A stretch of DNA of 64,000 nucleotides from Dactylonectria macrodidyma (GCA_020744425.1 JAGMUV010000011.1:1302001-1366000); one strand, 5' to 3'; counted from the stretch's first letter, positions 23,716 to 34,998 are shown. Program-made: numbers and translations. The notes: generated by a model not told the origin, from the sequence alone.

Positions 23716-23989
23716 CTTGGAATGGGAGAGGTGCATCGTACCTAACGAGGCCGTGGGAGCTTACCTATCTTGGTCTCGGGAATTGTGCACTGGTATAACG
23801 AGCATTGGCAGGCCCATAAGATACCGTATTAATATCAATGATGGGATAGACGCGACACATGCGGGAGGGTTGCACACGGAGCTACGAGTAAGAAAGCAAT
23901 CAAGGCGAGCTGGGGGTCAAAGACTAAAGTACCGTATTCGAGATCAAATGAACAAAGATGTCATTTCAAGATGCATTATACTAATCTAA

Positions 23990-25531
23990 TTAGTTGAGAT
24001 TAGAAGAATCTTTCTTTTCGATCTCGTTGTAGACGCTTTCGGCGTCGGCAGGGTGGTGTAGCTTCTCGCCAAACGCCTCTTGAATATTTTCAAGAGTGTA
24101 TCCTTTGGTCTCCGGATAGAGGAAGTAGAAGACAAAGATTTCGACAACCAACCAGCAGACATAAACGATGTAGTACTTCCATCCAAGGTTATCCATGCCG
24201 ATAGGGTTGACGAATTGGTTGAAGAACGATGCTGCCTTGGTCGAAAAGACCATGATGCTGAGACCCATGGCACGGAGTCGAAAGGGTAGAATCTCAGTGG
24301 GGTAGAGGAAAAGAAGGGGATTCAGGCAAATGTTGAACGAGGCGTAGTAAATAAAGATGAAAGCCAGTGCCGACTGACTGGCGGCCTTTGAACCGTTTTC
24401 GTTGTACAAGGCGATGCTTGCAGTCAAGGCTGAAAAAGTAAGGAACATGGCAATAGCGCCACCAACGAACATCTGACGCCTGCCGATCTTTGTTGCTAGC
24501 ACAGCGGCCATCAACGCGGTGGCATAGTTGACGGTGCTGATAGTCCCGGTGAGCATTGTCTGCTCTCGCTGGGTCGTGATACCGATGCTCGTCAGGATCT
24601 TGGTGAGATAATAACTAACTAGACCATTTCCGCTCCATTGACCGAAGACAGCGAGAGTTATGAGGATGGCAAGTCGACGGCGGTTGGCGGGTGTAGCGAA
24701 GAAAAGCGAGAGCCCGGCAGATTCGACCTCTCGCTCAGCCTGCAACGTGTCATGCATCTCGAAATACTCGGCAACCACAAGCGGGTCATTCCGGTCGCCA
24801 TTGCTATGGTGCTTCACGAGAATATTGAAGGCCTCCTCGCTGCGAGATTTATAACAGAGCCAACGGGGCGACTCGTCCAGGAACCAAACGAACGTCATCT
24901 GGAGAACCGCGGGGCCGGCCTGCAACAGGGTCGGAAGGCGCCATGCCCAGGGGCTATTGATTCGATAGCTTCCAAAAGTCACCCAGCCTGCGAGAAGAGC
25001 ACCAAGGTAGAAGCTGGTGTTGTACAGTGACCCGAAGAAGACGCGGTGTCGGGGATGCGCGAGCTCCGAGATCAGGATGGGAGCGGCAGCCAAGGCGAGG
25101 GTGATGCCGAAACCGACGACGACACGACCCCCAATAAAGAGCCCAATTGACGTGCTGACACACTGGATGATGACGCCAATGATCATGATCAAGCTCCCAA
25201 TCAAGATGGACCATCTGCGGCCGAAGCGGTCGGATATAATGGCAGAGAACGGCGTCGACAGAATGGCGCCCAGTGGATAGGCCGCGCTGGTGAAGCCTAG
25301 AAGGGCACCGGTCGGGCTCCCAAACTCATCCTTCCATGCTTCCACTCCCTGTAGAGCGGTGAGAACCGTGCCATCATAGCCATTAGTAGCACAGACGACC
25401 AGGCAGGCCGGCGCCAGAACGGCATACAGGTAGACAAGGGACGACTTGAGAGAAAACACCGAGCTCTTGTCCAAGGCAAGGATCTCGGCGACGGATTGGA
25501 CTGGGCGCGTGGTTGGGATGCCGCCCTCCAT
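23990..25531 (-). CDS. MFS sugar transporter (single exon)
   Basis: Sugar/proton symporter, 12 TM, 513 aa from the ATG at 25531 (MEGGIPTTRPVQSVAEILAL). The frame stays open upstream to 25822, but that part is unlike a transporter, so I take the internal start. Signatures: NGYDGTVLTALQGVEAWKDE in TM1, SDRFGRRWSILIG, LDESPRWLCYKSR before the central loop, LYPTEILPFRLRAMGLS and the C-terminal FYFLYPETKGYTLENIQEAF. The PETKG motif is standard for fungal hexose and lactose-permease-like carriers. It has no introns, unlike the other sugar transporter in the window. It lies tail to tail with TF2 (274 bp) and on the same strand as the DHA1 transporter further right. Substrate unknown. Confidence 0.92.
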   Translation of the reverse strand: MEGGIPTTRPVQSVAEILALDKSSVFSLKSSLVYLYAVLAPACLVVCATNGYDGTVLTALQGVEAWKDEFGSPTGALLGFTSAAYPLGAILSTPFSAIISDRFGRRWSILIGSLIMIIGVIIQCVSTSIGLFIGGRVVVGFGITLALAAAPILISELAHPRHRVFFGSLYNTSFYLGALLAGWVTFGSYRINSPWAWRLPTLLQAGPAVLQMTFVWFLDESPRWLCYKSRSEEAFNILVKHHSNGDRNDPLVVAEYFEMHDTLQAEREVESAGLSLFFATPANRRRLAILITLAVFGQWSGNGLVSYYLTKILTSIGITTQREQTMLTGTISTVNYATALMAAVLATKIGRRQMFVGGAIAMFLTFSALTASIALYNENGSKAASQSALAFIFIYYASFNICLNPLLFLYPTEILPFRLRAMGLSIMVFSTKAASFFNQFVNPIGMDNLGWKYYIVYVCWLVVEIFVFYFLYPETKGYTLENIQEAFGEKLHHPADAESVYNEIEKKDSSNLN

Positions 25532-26781
25532 CTTGGCCAGGACGGGCGATGATGAGAGGAAGGGGTTTTTGTTTGGAGAAGGGCTTTCAGTGAAAAAAAG
25601 GCCGGAGATATGGCTGAAGACTTGAGGATTGGAGCATGGGCTTATGATGAGGCTGTATGCCTCCTTTATAATGTTCTTGGGCCAGGCCTCTTGCAAGTCG
25701 AATGTCACTCGTCGCATGACCTCAACCACACGGATGGAATTTTCAACACCCCAGGTAGACGGCTGATTGGCTTCCCCATGGGGATTCCCCAAGGAAAGGG
25801 TGGTTCGCATCAGGGACTGCACGGAGGATCAAAGTCTGGGGGCGCGGAGACACGGAGAGGCTCCGGAATGGATCTAGACCAAGCGGACCCAGGCCGTATA
25901 TCCCCGTTCCACCAAGGCGAGTCAGTGCCAACAGCTTACCTCTTCGCCTTAGCAATTAGGGTACCTTGCCAATAACAGATGGCGCTGCTTCTTAATTGCC
26001 ACCTTGAACGTTGGCCCCCGCTTTCGCGACCTCGGTTAGGTGCGCGGAGACACGGACACGCTCCGACAAGGCAGCCCGAAGCAACACCACTCTATCGTAT
26101 GATTCCGCGTGTAGAGTCGTTCACGGTTCCTTCTTAGGAACTGTTCTCATGACTAGTAAAAAAATACCTAGATTCAAGGCTTTGCACTACGAAAAAGAAA
26201 AGGAGACTCCGGGCATGCCGACAACACCATCACCGGAATCCCTTTCCTTCAGCCCAAGAGTGGTGGTCTCGGACATGTTGTCTGAGGCGCCACGCTTCTA
26301 GTCGTTTCCAGCGTAGCCAACTAGGGTGTCACCAGCCACCATAGCTCAGTGAGCAAAAGTACGACAACCGTATTGAAGGAACTGAAGCGATCCCCGGAGA
26401 AGAGATGAGTAGCCATCCCGGTGCTTTAGAGAGTGAACAGTGCATTGTGTGTGCTGGTCACATATTGGTGTGGAAATTTTTACAGAAATGATCGTTCAAT
26501 TATCAGCTCTCTTCTGTAGTCTTTATAGCAAGAGTATTGCCATTCGCAATTAATCGTTACTATCTACCCAGCATATCGCAATAGCCACGAGCCTGATTGT
26601 AGCAAAGTCATCTCCAAATTAATATAATATCCCTTCATTTAGTTCCCTTACCCCTAATATTTATAAACTCTTATGATCTTAATTAGGGTTACTATCATTA
26701 GGCAAAGAGAAGTCAGCGTATCTAGAAATGCTATGCAGATAGAATAGCTAGCTTTGCGAATAGCAATACTCTATGGCAATC
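25532..26781. other. Intergenic, two similar GC patches and an AT-rich end
   Basis: No gene seen in 1.25 kb. Near 25845 and again near 26044 the word GGAGACACGGA recurs followed closely by GCTCCG, a possible Zn2Cys6-type site upstream of the sugar transporter. About 26490-26770 is AT-rich. Confidence 0.45.
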
Positions 26782-28389
26782 TTACAAGCTAGAGCCCTCC
26801 CCTTTCAATTGACTTGCGAATGGACTTCGTGCTCTAATCTTCTCTCCAAACAGCGACAGCAACCACGGTACAGCAGTCAATAAGATCCCAACACATCCCA
26901 GCACACTACCAGCTATGCCATTTGACAAATTTCGGAACATAATGTGCGTAAAGAGTGGGAATAACCCGGCCAACAGGTTTCGGCACATGCTCTGTGCTGC
27001 GAGAGCAGAGGAGGCATATCGATGGTATGTTTCAGCAAGGTAGTTGAACACCGCCAGATAGATATTGAAGATACCTATCGTGCACGAGCCGATGGCGAGC
27101 GCGGGGACGACGTATGATACCCTCGGCGTTGCGCTCCAGCCGAACCAAAATAGACCGATGGGTAACAGAACGGACTCAATGCATGCAGCGTATAGCCATC
27201 CTTCAGGCTTAAACATGCGATCTGGCCATAGCTTTCGCAGGATGCGATCTTGGAGGATGCTGAGTGCTGCGCTTAGGACTGATCCGACAACCACCGCCGT
27301 ATACACAGCGCCGACCTCGCTGTTGTTGAAGTTGTACACGTCTCGAAAGACGAGGCCGATGCTCGTGAACTGCATGTACAAAATTGCCCAGGCAAAAGAG
27401 ACCCATGCGGAAAACAGAAACACGACGGGTTCTGTAAACAACAGCTTCAGAGGAAACGCGAAGCTGGTCCATATGATACTGATGCCAAGTTTCGGTTTGT
27501 CGCCCAGCTGAGGGCAGAAGTGTATTTTGATAGGGGTTGAGGAGCTCGTCGCATCGAGACTAGATTTGACTGAAACAGGCGTTTGGTCCCAGAGCTTGTT
27601 CAGCGCAGTGCACTTGTGCTTCAGGATGACATTGTTTCGAGTTTCGGAAAAGAAGAAGAAAAGACACAAGGTCGCTAGCCCAACTGTAATCATTTGGGGG
27701 TAAAATACCCACTGCCAGCTGAGATTTTCGACAATGAGGCCGCTGAACATAGGTCCCAGCCCAGTTCCGACCATGATCGTCGCCGAATATAGGGCCATAG
27801 GTGTATTGCGCTGCTCCTCATGAAACAAGTCACCCACCACGCCGCCCGTGAGCGTTGCAAAGATAGACGCGCCGCTTCCAGTGACGAGTCGAGAGACGAG
27901 CATACCGGCAAAGGAACCAGTGACGGCGCAGCCCATTGTCCCCAGGAAGAAAACGACACCGGCACCGACAAAGACCCAGTACCGGCCGTGGTTCTCGCTG
28001 ATGGGTGCCATGATCATAGGCGCGAATCCGAAGCCCGCCACGAACAGCGTGATGCCGAGGTTGTACTCAGTGTCGGAGACGCTCCATTTCTGCTTGAGCT
28101 GCTGTGAGGCCATGGCGTAGGCGCCCGCCGAGTATGCGGCGAGAGTCGATGCGATAAAGGTGCCGCAGAGTGTTGTTATCTTTCGGCGCGTCGTCCATTG
28201 GTAGGGTGCTTGGTAGAGGTGGTTGTGGTTTGGAGGAAGGTTGAGGATCGTGGAATTGTCAATGCCCTTGTATTTTAGGAGGTCGGGCAGCGAGAAAGCT
28301 GGGTCGAGGGCATCGAGCCGGAGTGTGATGCTGAGTTCCGTGGAACAGCCGCTTTGTATCTCGGCTGCGGGGTTGAGCAGATTTACCAT
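26782..28389 (-). CDS. MFS transporter, DHA1 family (12 TM)
   Basis: Proton antiporter of the DHA1 drug or polyamine group, 535 aa, single exon. The hydrophilic N-terminus has about 70 residues; TM1 is TTLCGTFIASTLAAYSAGAY. Then come GITLFVAGFGFAPMIMAPIS, the loop 2-3 motif ENHGRYWVF in place of the usual GRR, the motif C-like block GTGLGPMFSGLIVENLSWQW and FFFSETRNNVIL before the central loop. The second half includes TSIGLVFRDVYNFNNSEVGA and a C-terminal LFGEKIRARSPF. These blocks match fungal polyamine/fluconazole-type DHA1 carriers. The gene is divergent from the beta-glucosidase gene, with 515 bp between starts. The substrate cannot be read from the sequence. The gene is intact. Confidence 0.9.
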   Translation of the reverse strand: MVNLLNPAAEIQSGCSTELSITLRLDALDPAFSLPDLLKYKGIDNSTILNLPPNHNHLYQAPYQWTTRRKITTLCGTFIASTLAAYSAGAYAMASQQLKQKWSVSDTEYNLGITLFVAGFGFAPMIMAPISENHGRYWVFVGAGVVFFLGTMGCAVTGSFAGMLVSRLVTGSGASIFATLTGGVVGDLFHEEQRNTPMALYSATIMVGTGLGPMFSGLIVENLSWQWVFYPQMITVGLATLCLFFFFSETRNNVILKHKCTALNKLWDQTPVSVKSSLDATSSSTPIKIHFCPQLGDKPKLGISIIWTSFAFPLKLLFTEPVVFLFSAWVSFAWAILYMQFTSIGLVFRDVYNFNNSEVGAVYTAVVVGSVLSAALSILQDRILRKLWPDRMFKPEGWLYAACIESVLLPIGLFWFGWSATPRVSYVVPALAIGSCTIGIFNIYLAVFNYLAETYHRYASSALAAQSMCRNLLAGLFPLFTHIMFRNLSNGIAGSVLGCVGILLTAVPWLLSLFGEKIRARSPFASQLKGEGSSL

Positions 28390-28904
28390 GACGGCTCGAT
28401 GATTATTGAAACAGTCTCTCGATGTTGTCGGATTAGAATCCCGAGTAAATTGGTCGGGCCGTTGATTCTAGTTTTCGACTGCCAGCGTAGTGATGGCGAA
28501 GATTCCAACTAGAGGTCGTCTAGTTGTTCAAGATGAGATGCGGCTTAGGTTCCGAGCATTCACCGGCCAGACCATTGAATCTGCAAGTCATTCATTGCTA
28601 CTGAGAGCCGAAGGATCAGCTTTGCCGATGTCATGGGTGGATCTCTTGTTAGTACCCTGTTAGTGTATGGACGGGGACATGCGGACCTGCTCCGATGGCG
28701 AATGCTCCTCACGATCCTCCACTCTCCTGCATCAAGCGTTCCTTGGCATTCCCCAATGGTATCATGACCCATTCCGTGTATTTAAATCCCATGTCCAATC
28801 CATGATTCTGCAGTCCCTCAGCACCAGCCTCGGGCTTGATCCGAGTTCTAGCCCTTTTTGTTCCAGACTACCTACAGGAGCTTGTTTTTGTTTCTTTTGC
28901 CATC
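28390..28904. promoter_or_regulatory. Divergent promoter, DHA1 transporter / GH3
   Basis: This 515-bp stretch separates the two starts. It holds a possible TATA element (TATTTAAATCCC at about 28779) some 125 bp before the GH3 ATG. No gene seen. Confidence 0.45.
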
Positions 28905-31750
28905 ATGACCAAAGAAGTCCAGTTGCCGGCGACGGCATTGCAACAACCCACCGATGCCGGACAGGTCAAGGCCAGGGCGTTTGCAGAGGAGAAGCTGTCT
29001 CACATGACCTTGGAAGAAAAGGTCTTGCTGTTGACGGGACAAGATCTGTGGCGCACAAACCCGATCCGGCGACTGGGCATTTCCAGAATCAAGACATCGG
29101 ATGGTCCAGTCGGCGTTCGTGGCGGCATCTTTACAGATGGTGTCAAGACGGCTTCATTACCAACTGGGTACGAAGAACCCCCATAATTTCGAGTCTGGGT
29201 TGACAATACTGACCGCCGCAGTGTTTCTCTTGCGGCTACTTGGGATCACAACGTTGTTAAGCGCGTGTGTGAAGTACTAGTCGCAGAGGCCAAGAGCAAG
29301 GAGGTCGATGTTTTACTCGGGCCTACTGGTAAGATTGGCTCCAACACAAAATCCTTACGCGTAACAATATTGACTTGTTTAGTCTGCATCCCTCGAACAC
29401 CCCTCGGCGGCCGCAACTTCGAGGCCTACAGCGAGGACCCCTTCCTGACCGGAAAGCTCGCCGGTACCTTTATCAACTCCATCCAAGGCGAGGGTATCGG
29501 AGCTTGCATCAAGCACTTCGCCGCCAACGACCAAGAGACCCGCCGGTTCTTCATCGACGAGCGCATCCCCGACCGAGCTCTTCGAGAGATACACCTCCAG
29601 CCCTTCCAAATCGCGATTCGAGACAGCAACCCCTGGACGCTCATGACAGCCTACAACAAGGTCAACGAAGTCTTCTGCTCTGCTCATGAGTTTCTGCTTC
29701 GCCAAGTGCTCCGTGAAGAGTGGGGCTGGGATGGGCTGGTGATGAGTGACTGGTTCGGCACGAACAGCATTGTGCCGTCTTTGAAGGCTGGGTAAGCCGC
29801 AATAAACCTCATCGCAGGACCGAGTTGGAATGCTAACTCTAGAAAGCTTGGATCTCGAGATGCCAGGGCCTGTGAGGCGTCGAGGAAAGCACCTCATTGA
29901 TGCGCACAGCAAGGGCCTTGTAGAGACGTCGGTAATTGACGAATCCGTCATCCGACTGCTCGAATTACTACACAAGTCCGGCAAGAGCGAGATTCCAGAC
30001 TGGCAGGAAGGCCAAGAACAGGCCACTGATCTGCCCGAACACAGAAGCATCCTTCGAAAGGCGGGTGCAGATGGTAAGTTTCGGTATCTTTTGTATATGA
30101 TCGCGCTTCTGACTCGCCGCAGGTATCGTTCTCCTCAAGAACTCAGACTCTCTTCTCCCACTACAAAATCTAGATGGGAAACGAATTGCAGTCATCGGCC
30201 CCAACGCCGCGCGCTCCGTGGCAAGCGGCGGAGGAAGCTCAAACCTTGAGCCGCATTATAGAACCACTCCTTACCAGTCCCTCAAGACCGAGATCCTCAA
30301 GAGTTATCCCAATGCCACGGTGGAGACGCGTCAAGGCATCTTGACGCACAGATATCTTCCGCTAGTGGAACCTGCCGTTATGAAAGACCCGGTGACGGGA
30401 GGAAACGGCTTTGTTCTGTCTCTATGGCGAAATCTGACTCACGCTGGAGAGCCTTTTATGGTTGAGCACCGGCCTAGTTCTAACCTTGTCTGCTACGACG
30501 GCTTGCCTCCGGAGTTGACGACCGGCGAGAGGTATTCCTACCGAGGACAGAGCATCATCACTCCCAAGACCACCGGAGTGCACCAATTCTCTCTCTCCTC
30601 CTGCGGGCCTGGAAAGCTGTTCCTGGATGGTAAACTCCTGATCAACATTGAGCGTCACTGGTGGTCGCCCAAGTCAGCCCTATTCATGAGCTACGGCTCT
30701 CCCGAACAGCGCGTCGACGTCCACATGGAGGCTGGCAAGTCCTACGAGCTCCTTCTTGAGTCGATTAGTCGCGAGCCCAAGCCGTACGACCTCACGTTCA
30801 TGGGTATGCTGGAGCGAGAAGAGGTGCAGGACGGAGGGCGAATTGGGTTCTTGGAGAACCCGGGTAACCTCGAGCAGCACTTCCAAGATGCCGTCGATCT
30901 CGCCAAGGCAAGCGACGTCGCCATCGTTGTGGTTGGCAAGGACCACGAGTGGGAGACTGAAACCAGTGACATGATTTCAATGTCTCTCCCTGGACGATCA
31001 GATGAGCTGATCGCCGCCGTATCCAAGGTCAACGACAAGGTGATCGTGGTCAACCAGACCGGCAGCCCCATCACAATGCCCTGGGAGTCTCAGGTTCACA
31101 CCATTGTTCAAGCTTGGTACCAGGGCCAGGAGCAAGGAAACTGCCTATCAGACGTGCTTCTAGGCGCCACCAACCCGTCTGGGAAGCTGCCCATCACCTT
31201 CCCCCGCCGTATCGAGGATACGCCGCCATTCGACAACTACCCTGGCGACAACGACATCGTCTACTACGGCGAAGGTATCTATGCCGGTTACCGCTTCTAC
31301 GATCACCGCAAAATTGAGCCCTTGTTCCCCTTCGGCCACGGCTTGTCTTACACGACATTCGAATATTCCAACATTCGACTGAGCTCCAGCGTCTTAGCCT
31401 GTGACGGCTCGGGGCCTGACCAAATCGAGGTTCAAGTCGACGTCACGAACACAGGAGCAAGATCGGGCAAAGAAATCGTCCAATTCTACGTGTCGCAGGT
31501 GAGCACGCCAAAGCTCACCCGCCCGACCAAGGAATTGAAGGGCTGGGACAAGGTCTTGGTGGCTTCTGGGGAGACTGTGACGGCTCGCGCGACGCTCGAT
31601 CGGGTGAGCATCTCATATTGGGATGACAGCGTCCACAAATGGGTCATTGATGGAGGCGCGACGTTCAAGGTTGCTGCATCCAAGGATTCCAGAAGTGAGG
31701 GCCTGACTGTCGAGTTCCAGTCTGCGAGTTCAGTGGAATGGGTTAACTAG
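28905..31750 (+). CDS. GH3 beta-glucosidase with PA14 insert
   Basis: Retaining beta-glucosidase that removes terminal glucose from cello-oligosaccharides or glycosides. Exons 28905-29167, 29222-29328, 29383-29791, 29847-30073 and 30123-31750 give 877 aa. The N-terminal barrel has KTSDGPVGVRG, TPLGGRNFEAYSEDPFL, CIKHFAANDQETRR and the nucleophile motif GLVMSDWFG, where Asp is catalytic. A PA14 module (about residues 420-560, with TTGVHQFSLSSCGPGKLFLDG) is inserted in the alpha/beta sandwich domain, which resumes with IVVVGKDHEWETE and later GATNPSGKLPITFP. The C-terminal fibronectin-like domain starts near VDVTNTGARSGKEIVQFY. There is no signal peptide (MTKEVQLPATAL), so it is probably intracellular and acts on imported sugars, which fits the adjacent transporters. 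Confidence 0.93.
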
Positions 31751-32134
31751 AATATCTTAGAATAAATTTACCAGATATTCGGACACGAAACTCAAGCATA
31801 CCAAAATTCATTTCCATTTCTATATTATTCGAATCCGAGTTCAACCATGGGCGGAAACTCACTGGCGGTGGAATAACAACATTGAGAATCAATGACTTCG
31901 ATTCGAAGGCGCTTTGTTCCACTCATCCACTGATCTATTAGTTGGCAGGTCCCTACGCAGATTGAGGGAAGTATGACAGCATAGTAGAATGGATTTAACA
32001 TGAGATGTGATGGAGAGATATGAGCAAACTGGCGGCGAATGGCAGAATTTTCCCAGAGCAGTGATTGCCTCAATATCTGAGAGTGTCAGTCGACTTTCCA
32101 ACATGTTGTCTCAGTGCTATATTTAATATTCCTG
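31751..32134. other. Intergenic between convergent genes
   Basis: Shared 3' region of the GH3 gene and the bZIP gene. Open frames on the minus strand at 31825-32104 have no recognisable motif. Nothing else seen. Confidence 0.5.
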
Positions 32135-33142
32135 TCAGGTATCGCTGATGAATGCAAGAAGACTGAATAGCGTATCCGTATTAACGCGGCATCCCCCATC
32201 CGGTTGAAGTGAACTGCGAAAGCCGTTCCATAGCCACGTAGCCACGTTTCCTTGGCTCATACCCTTGAAGTTCTGTTGCTCGATGAGAATATATGCCTCG
32301 GAGCAAAGAATCGTGGACTCTCTGCAAGGGGTTTCTTGGTCGTAGGCTTCCATTGCTGGTTCCAGTATATATGGAGGCATTAGGAAAGGGGTCTCCTGAT
32401 TCGGAACGAGAGCCATTCGATTCATTGTGTGCGCCGTCTGTTGTGCACCCAGGCAGGGATCACTGGAGCAGCAGGGTGTCGTTGGGGTCGACATCTGGTC
32501 TGGTATGACTGTTTCAGGTAGCAGACTTCCGGTTCCAGCAACAGCCTGGCAGCTTTCAGCTGTGAAGGTAAGCTCGGGTGCAGAGCGTGAGCTTGATGTT
32601 GGGGGAGATCCTAGAGCCAGCAGAGGTCTGGTGACGGGCTCAGATGACTGAGCTATGGAAATTAACGCCTGAAGACTTTCAGCAGGTGGCGAGATGAAGG
32701 CGGCGACTTGCGATCCAGGTTGGTCAACGGAAACCAAGGGGTCTGTGTAACCCGAGGCGAGCAGATTCCAAGCTCCGAGATCATCTGTGCTAGAGACAAC
32801 ACTGGATGGCTGATAGGCTTCGCCATAAATGCCAGCAAGAGGTGGCGATGATGCGCCGCCCTGACTTTGAGGCTGTTGCGGCAGCGGCGTGCGACAATCT
32901 ACCCTATTTTGATCATTCTGATGGCGGCATTTTCGCGTCAATGCCGCCTGAAGAGCCTCAATCTGATCTCTCAGACTCGAAATAGTTTGTTCTGCTTCGC
33001 CGAGTTTCTCTTCTAGTGTTGCGATATGGTCTTTTCGACGAGCACGATGGCGACGCTGATTGTTTCGGACCCGCTCCCGCGTGTGCAGTGCTGAAACCCG
33101 TTTAGTCCTGGGTCGTGGTGTCGAAGGCGATTCTGTAGGCAT
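32135..33142 (-). CDS. bZIP transcription factor, likely arsenic-cluster regulator
   Basis: Nuclear DNA-binding protein, 335 aa, single exon. The basic region and zipper are at residues 21-70: RERVRNNQRRHRARRKDHIA followed by LEEKLGEAEQTISSLRDQIE, with heptad Leu/Ile positions. This type (NNQRRHRARR) differs from the Yap consensus and is a common filamentous-fungal bZIP group. The rest is Ser/Pro/Gln-rich and low in structure, with cysteine pairs such as TPCCSSDPC near residue 225, which could sense thiol-binding metalloids. It is divergent from arsM across 432 bp that contain three copies of CGGTGACATATCGA. Position and promoter repeats suggest it controls the arsenic genes; that is inference, not shown. 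A spliced 3' exon cannot be excluded. Confidence 0.8.
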   Translation of the reverse strand: MPTESPSTPRPRTKRVSALHTRERVRNNQRRHRARRKDHIATLEEKLGEAEQTISSLRDQIEALQAALTRKCRHQNDQNRVDCRTPLPQQPQSQGGASSPPLAGIYGEAYQPSSVVSSTDDLGAWNLLASGYTDPLVSVDQPGSQVAAFISPPAESLQALISIAQSSEPVTRPLLALGSPPTSSSRSAPELTFTAESCQAVAGTGSLLPETVIPDQMSTPTTPCCSSDPCLGAQQTAHTMNRMALVPNQETPFLMPPYILEPAMEAYDQETPCRESTILCSEAYILIEQQNFKGMSQGNVATWLWNGFRSSLQPDGGCRVNTDTLFSLLAFISDT

Positions 33143-33574
33143 GGTGAGTCGCTATCGATCGTCGATATGTCACCGATGTTATCCCCATTTTTATGCGTCT
33201 CAAAACGGTGACATATCGATTTCGCGTATTAGTCAGTATTTACGGGTCTCTCCTTGCGAACTGCCTCAGACGCCCCATGATTGGACGCCACCAGCCAAGA
33301 CCTACTTGAGGATGCCTGGGCGGAGTCCATGATTCCCATCAGACAGACCATCATGTGCGTCAGGCTGGTGTCTAGGCGCAAAGGTGACGGATATGTTTGA
33401 TTTATCAGCATACGAGATATTCTCAACGGTGACATATCGAACCGCTCCTATGATGCGCTCCCAATGACTATCTATTATCTGGCTGGATTTGCGAGTGACA
33501 CTTGCCCGTCGCCCAACTACAGCACATTTATCCAGCACTATTCTTATCCTAGCCTAACCAATTTACTACTGGCA
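33143..33574. promoter_or_regulatory. Divergent promoter bZIP/arsM with 14-bp motif x3
   Basis: The word CGGTGACATATCGA occurs exactly three times: on the minus strand at 33162-33175, on the plus strand at 33206-33219 and again at 33427-33440. The two plus-strand copies extend to AACGGTGACATATCGA. A weaker fourth copy (GGTGACGGATATG) starts at about 33383. A 14-mer repeated three times in 432 bp is not expected by chance, so these are candidate operator sites for the bZIP protein or another metalloid regulator. Confidence 0.7.
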
Positions 33575-34749
33575 ATGGAGCCCAACGAGATATATGACCA
33601 AGTTAATCGGCGATACGGCTCAATCACGAAGAGCAACACCGGTCAATATGAGCAAACAGTTGCGAAAGCTTTCGGGTACACTGATGAAGAGCTCGCTGGC
33701 GTCCCCGAGGGTGCGAATCTGGGCTTGAGCTGTGGCAACCCAATTGCGCTTGCGAGGTTGAGAGAGGCACGTGTATCCCATACCCTACGTCGTTTCGTTT
33801 TGTTGACTGTCAAAGGGCGAAACCGTTGTTGATCTTGGGTCTGGCGCTGGCTTCGATGTCTTCGCGGCTGCGAAGAAAGTCGGTCCTAGAGGCAAGGCCA
33901 TCGGAGTGGACATGAACAAGGTGAGAGAGCCCTCGCCATCCGGATCGAGTCTAGCATCTATCTAATACTGCACAACAGAATATGGTCGACAAGGCCAATG
34001 CCAACAAAGTCCACAGCAGTGCCTCAAACGTTCAGTTCATCGAAAGCGCCATCACCTCTATCCCGTTACCCAGCAACACTGCCGACTGCATCATCAGCAA
34101 TTGTGTCATCAACCTTGTCCCTGCAGCGGAGAAGCAGCTTGCATTCAACGAAATGTTCCGACTGCTCAACCCCGGCGGACGGGTTGCCATAAGCGACATA
34201 CTGGCGCGCAAGGAGTTCACCGAGGAGATGAAGAAGAACATTGCTCTATATGTCGGGTGCGTCGCTGGAGCTAGCCAGGTCAACGATTATGAGGCATTTC
34301 TCAAGAATGCAGGCTTCAACGGTAAGTCGAATCGTCCCATTAGCGTATGATGGAGCCTAATTAGTCTTTCCCAGATGTTCTCATCGTGGATAGCAAGAAT
34401 GACTTGAATGTATACTTGACCGCCGCCGAGGCCAAGACATCGTGTTGTGGGATGGACACTGTCCAAGAGGAAGAGACGGCCCCATCTTGCGACGGTGAGA
34501 AGGCGAAAGAGAATTGTTGCAAGCCGGAGGAAAAGAAGTCATGCTGTGGAGCTAACTCGTCCGCATGTGGCTGCCAGGACCAGAAGAGTTTGATGGCAAA
34601 TGAAGCCGAGACTCTGGCTGCTCAGCTGGGGATCACAGACTTGAACAAATGGGCAGGTAAGTACACAAAGCTCTGGGTCCGATTGAGCCGACAGCTAAAC
34701 CTTCCCAGGCTCTTTCCAGGTGTATGCTGTCAAGCCCGCGGCGAACTGA
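33575..34749 (+). CDS. arsM: Arsenite S-adenosylmethionine methyltransferase
   Basis: Transfers methyl groups from SAM to trivalent arsenic, giving methylated and finally volatile arsines. Exons 33575-33772, 33816-33920, 33979-34321, 34375-34656 and 34709-34749 give 322 aa. The SAM site is [13 protein letters not shown] (motif I) with IGVDMNK after it. The three conserved arsenic-binding Cys are in [17 protein letters not shown] and LYVGCVAGA. The N-terminus [11 protein letters not shown] is typical of the ArsM/AS3MT family. The C-terminal 100 residues carry extra Cys pairs (TSCCGM, ENCCKP, KSCCGA, SACGC), a metal-binding tail known from some microbial ArsM proteins. It is divergent from the bZIP gene and tail to tail with arsH (249 bp). 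All exons join in frame. Confidence 0.94.
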
Positions 34750-34998
34750 GAACGATTGGCTTGTAAGATGAGAACTTAAAGAGCTTGCTTAATTAACACA
34801 ATCTGGCCGTAGCAGATGCAAAGCCGGCTGCTGGGTTACATTGCGGGCATGCGTTTGCCATGGCTGCCGGCGAGATTTAGTCCTGTCTTTTCAATCGTAT
34901 CTTATTCCATTACTGTACCAAGGGCAGATCGTGATTTAACTACCTACATGAAATTAGGCCCGGCACACACGTCTGTAGAAATCTCTTTGCCGTGCGGC

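Noticed and set aside
25532..25822. N-terminal extension of the sugar transporter to an upstream ATG
   Set aside because: The extra 97 residues are unlike any transporter N-terminus, and an internal ATG gives the normal length.
29379..30050. 223-codon open frame antisense to the GH3 gene
   Set aside because: It overlaps verified GH3 exons and lacks motifs.
1..31750. A secondary-metabolite biosynthetic cluster
   Set aside because: Regulators, transporters and redox genes are present, but no polyketide synthase, NRPS, terpene cyclase or P450 was found, so I do not claim one.
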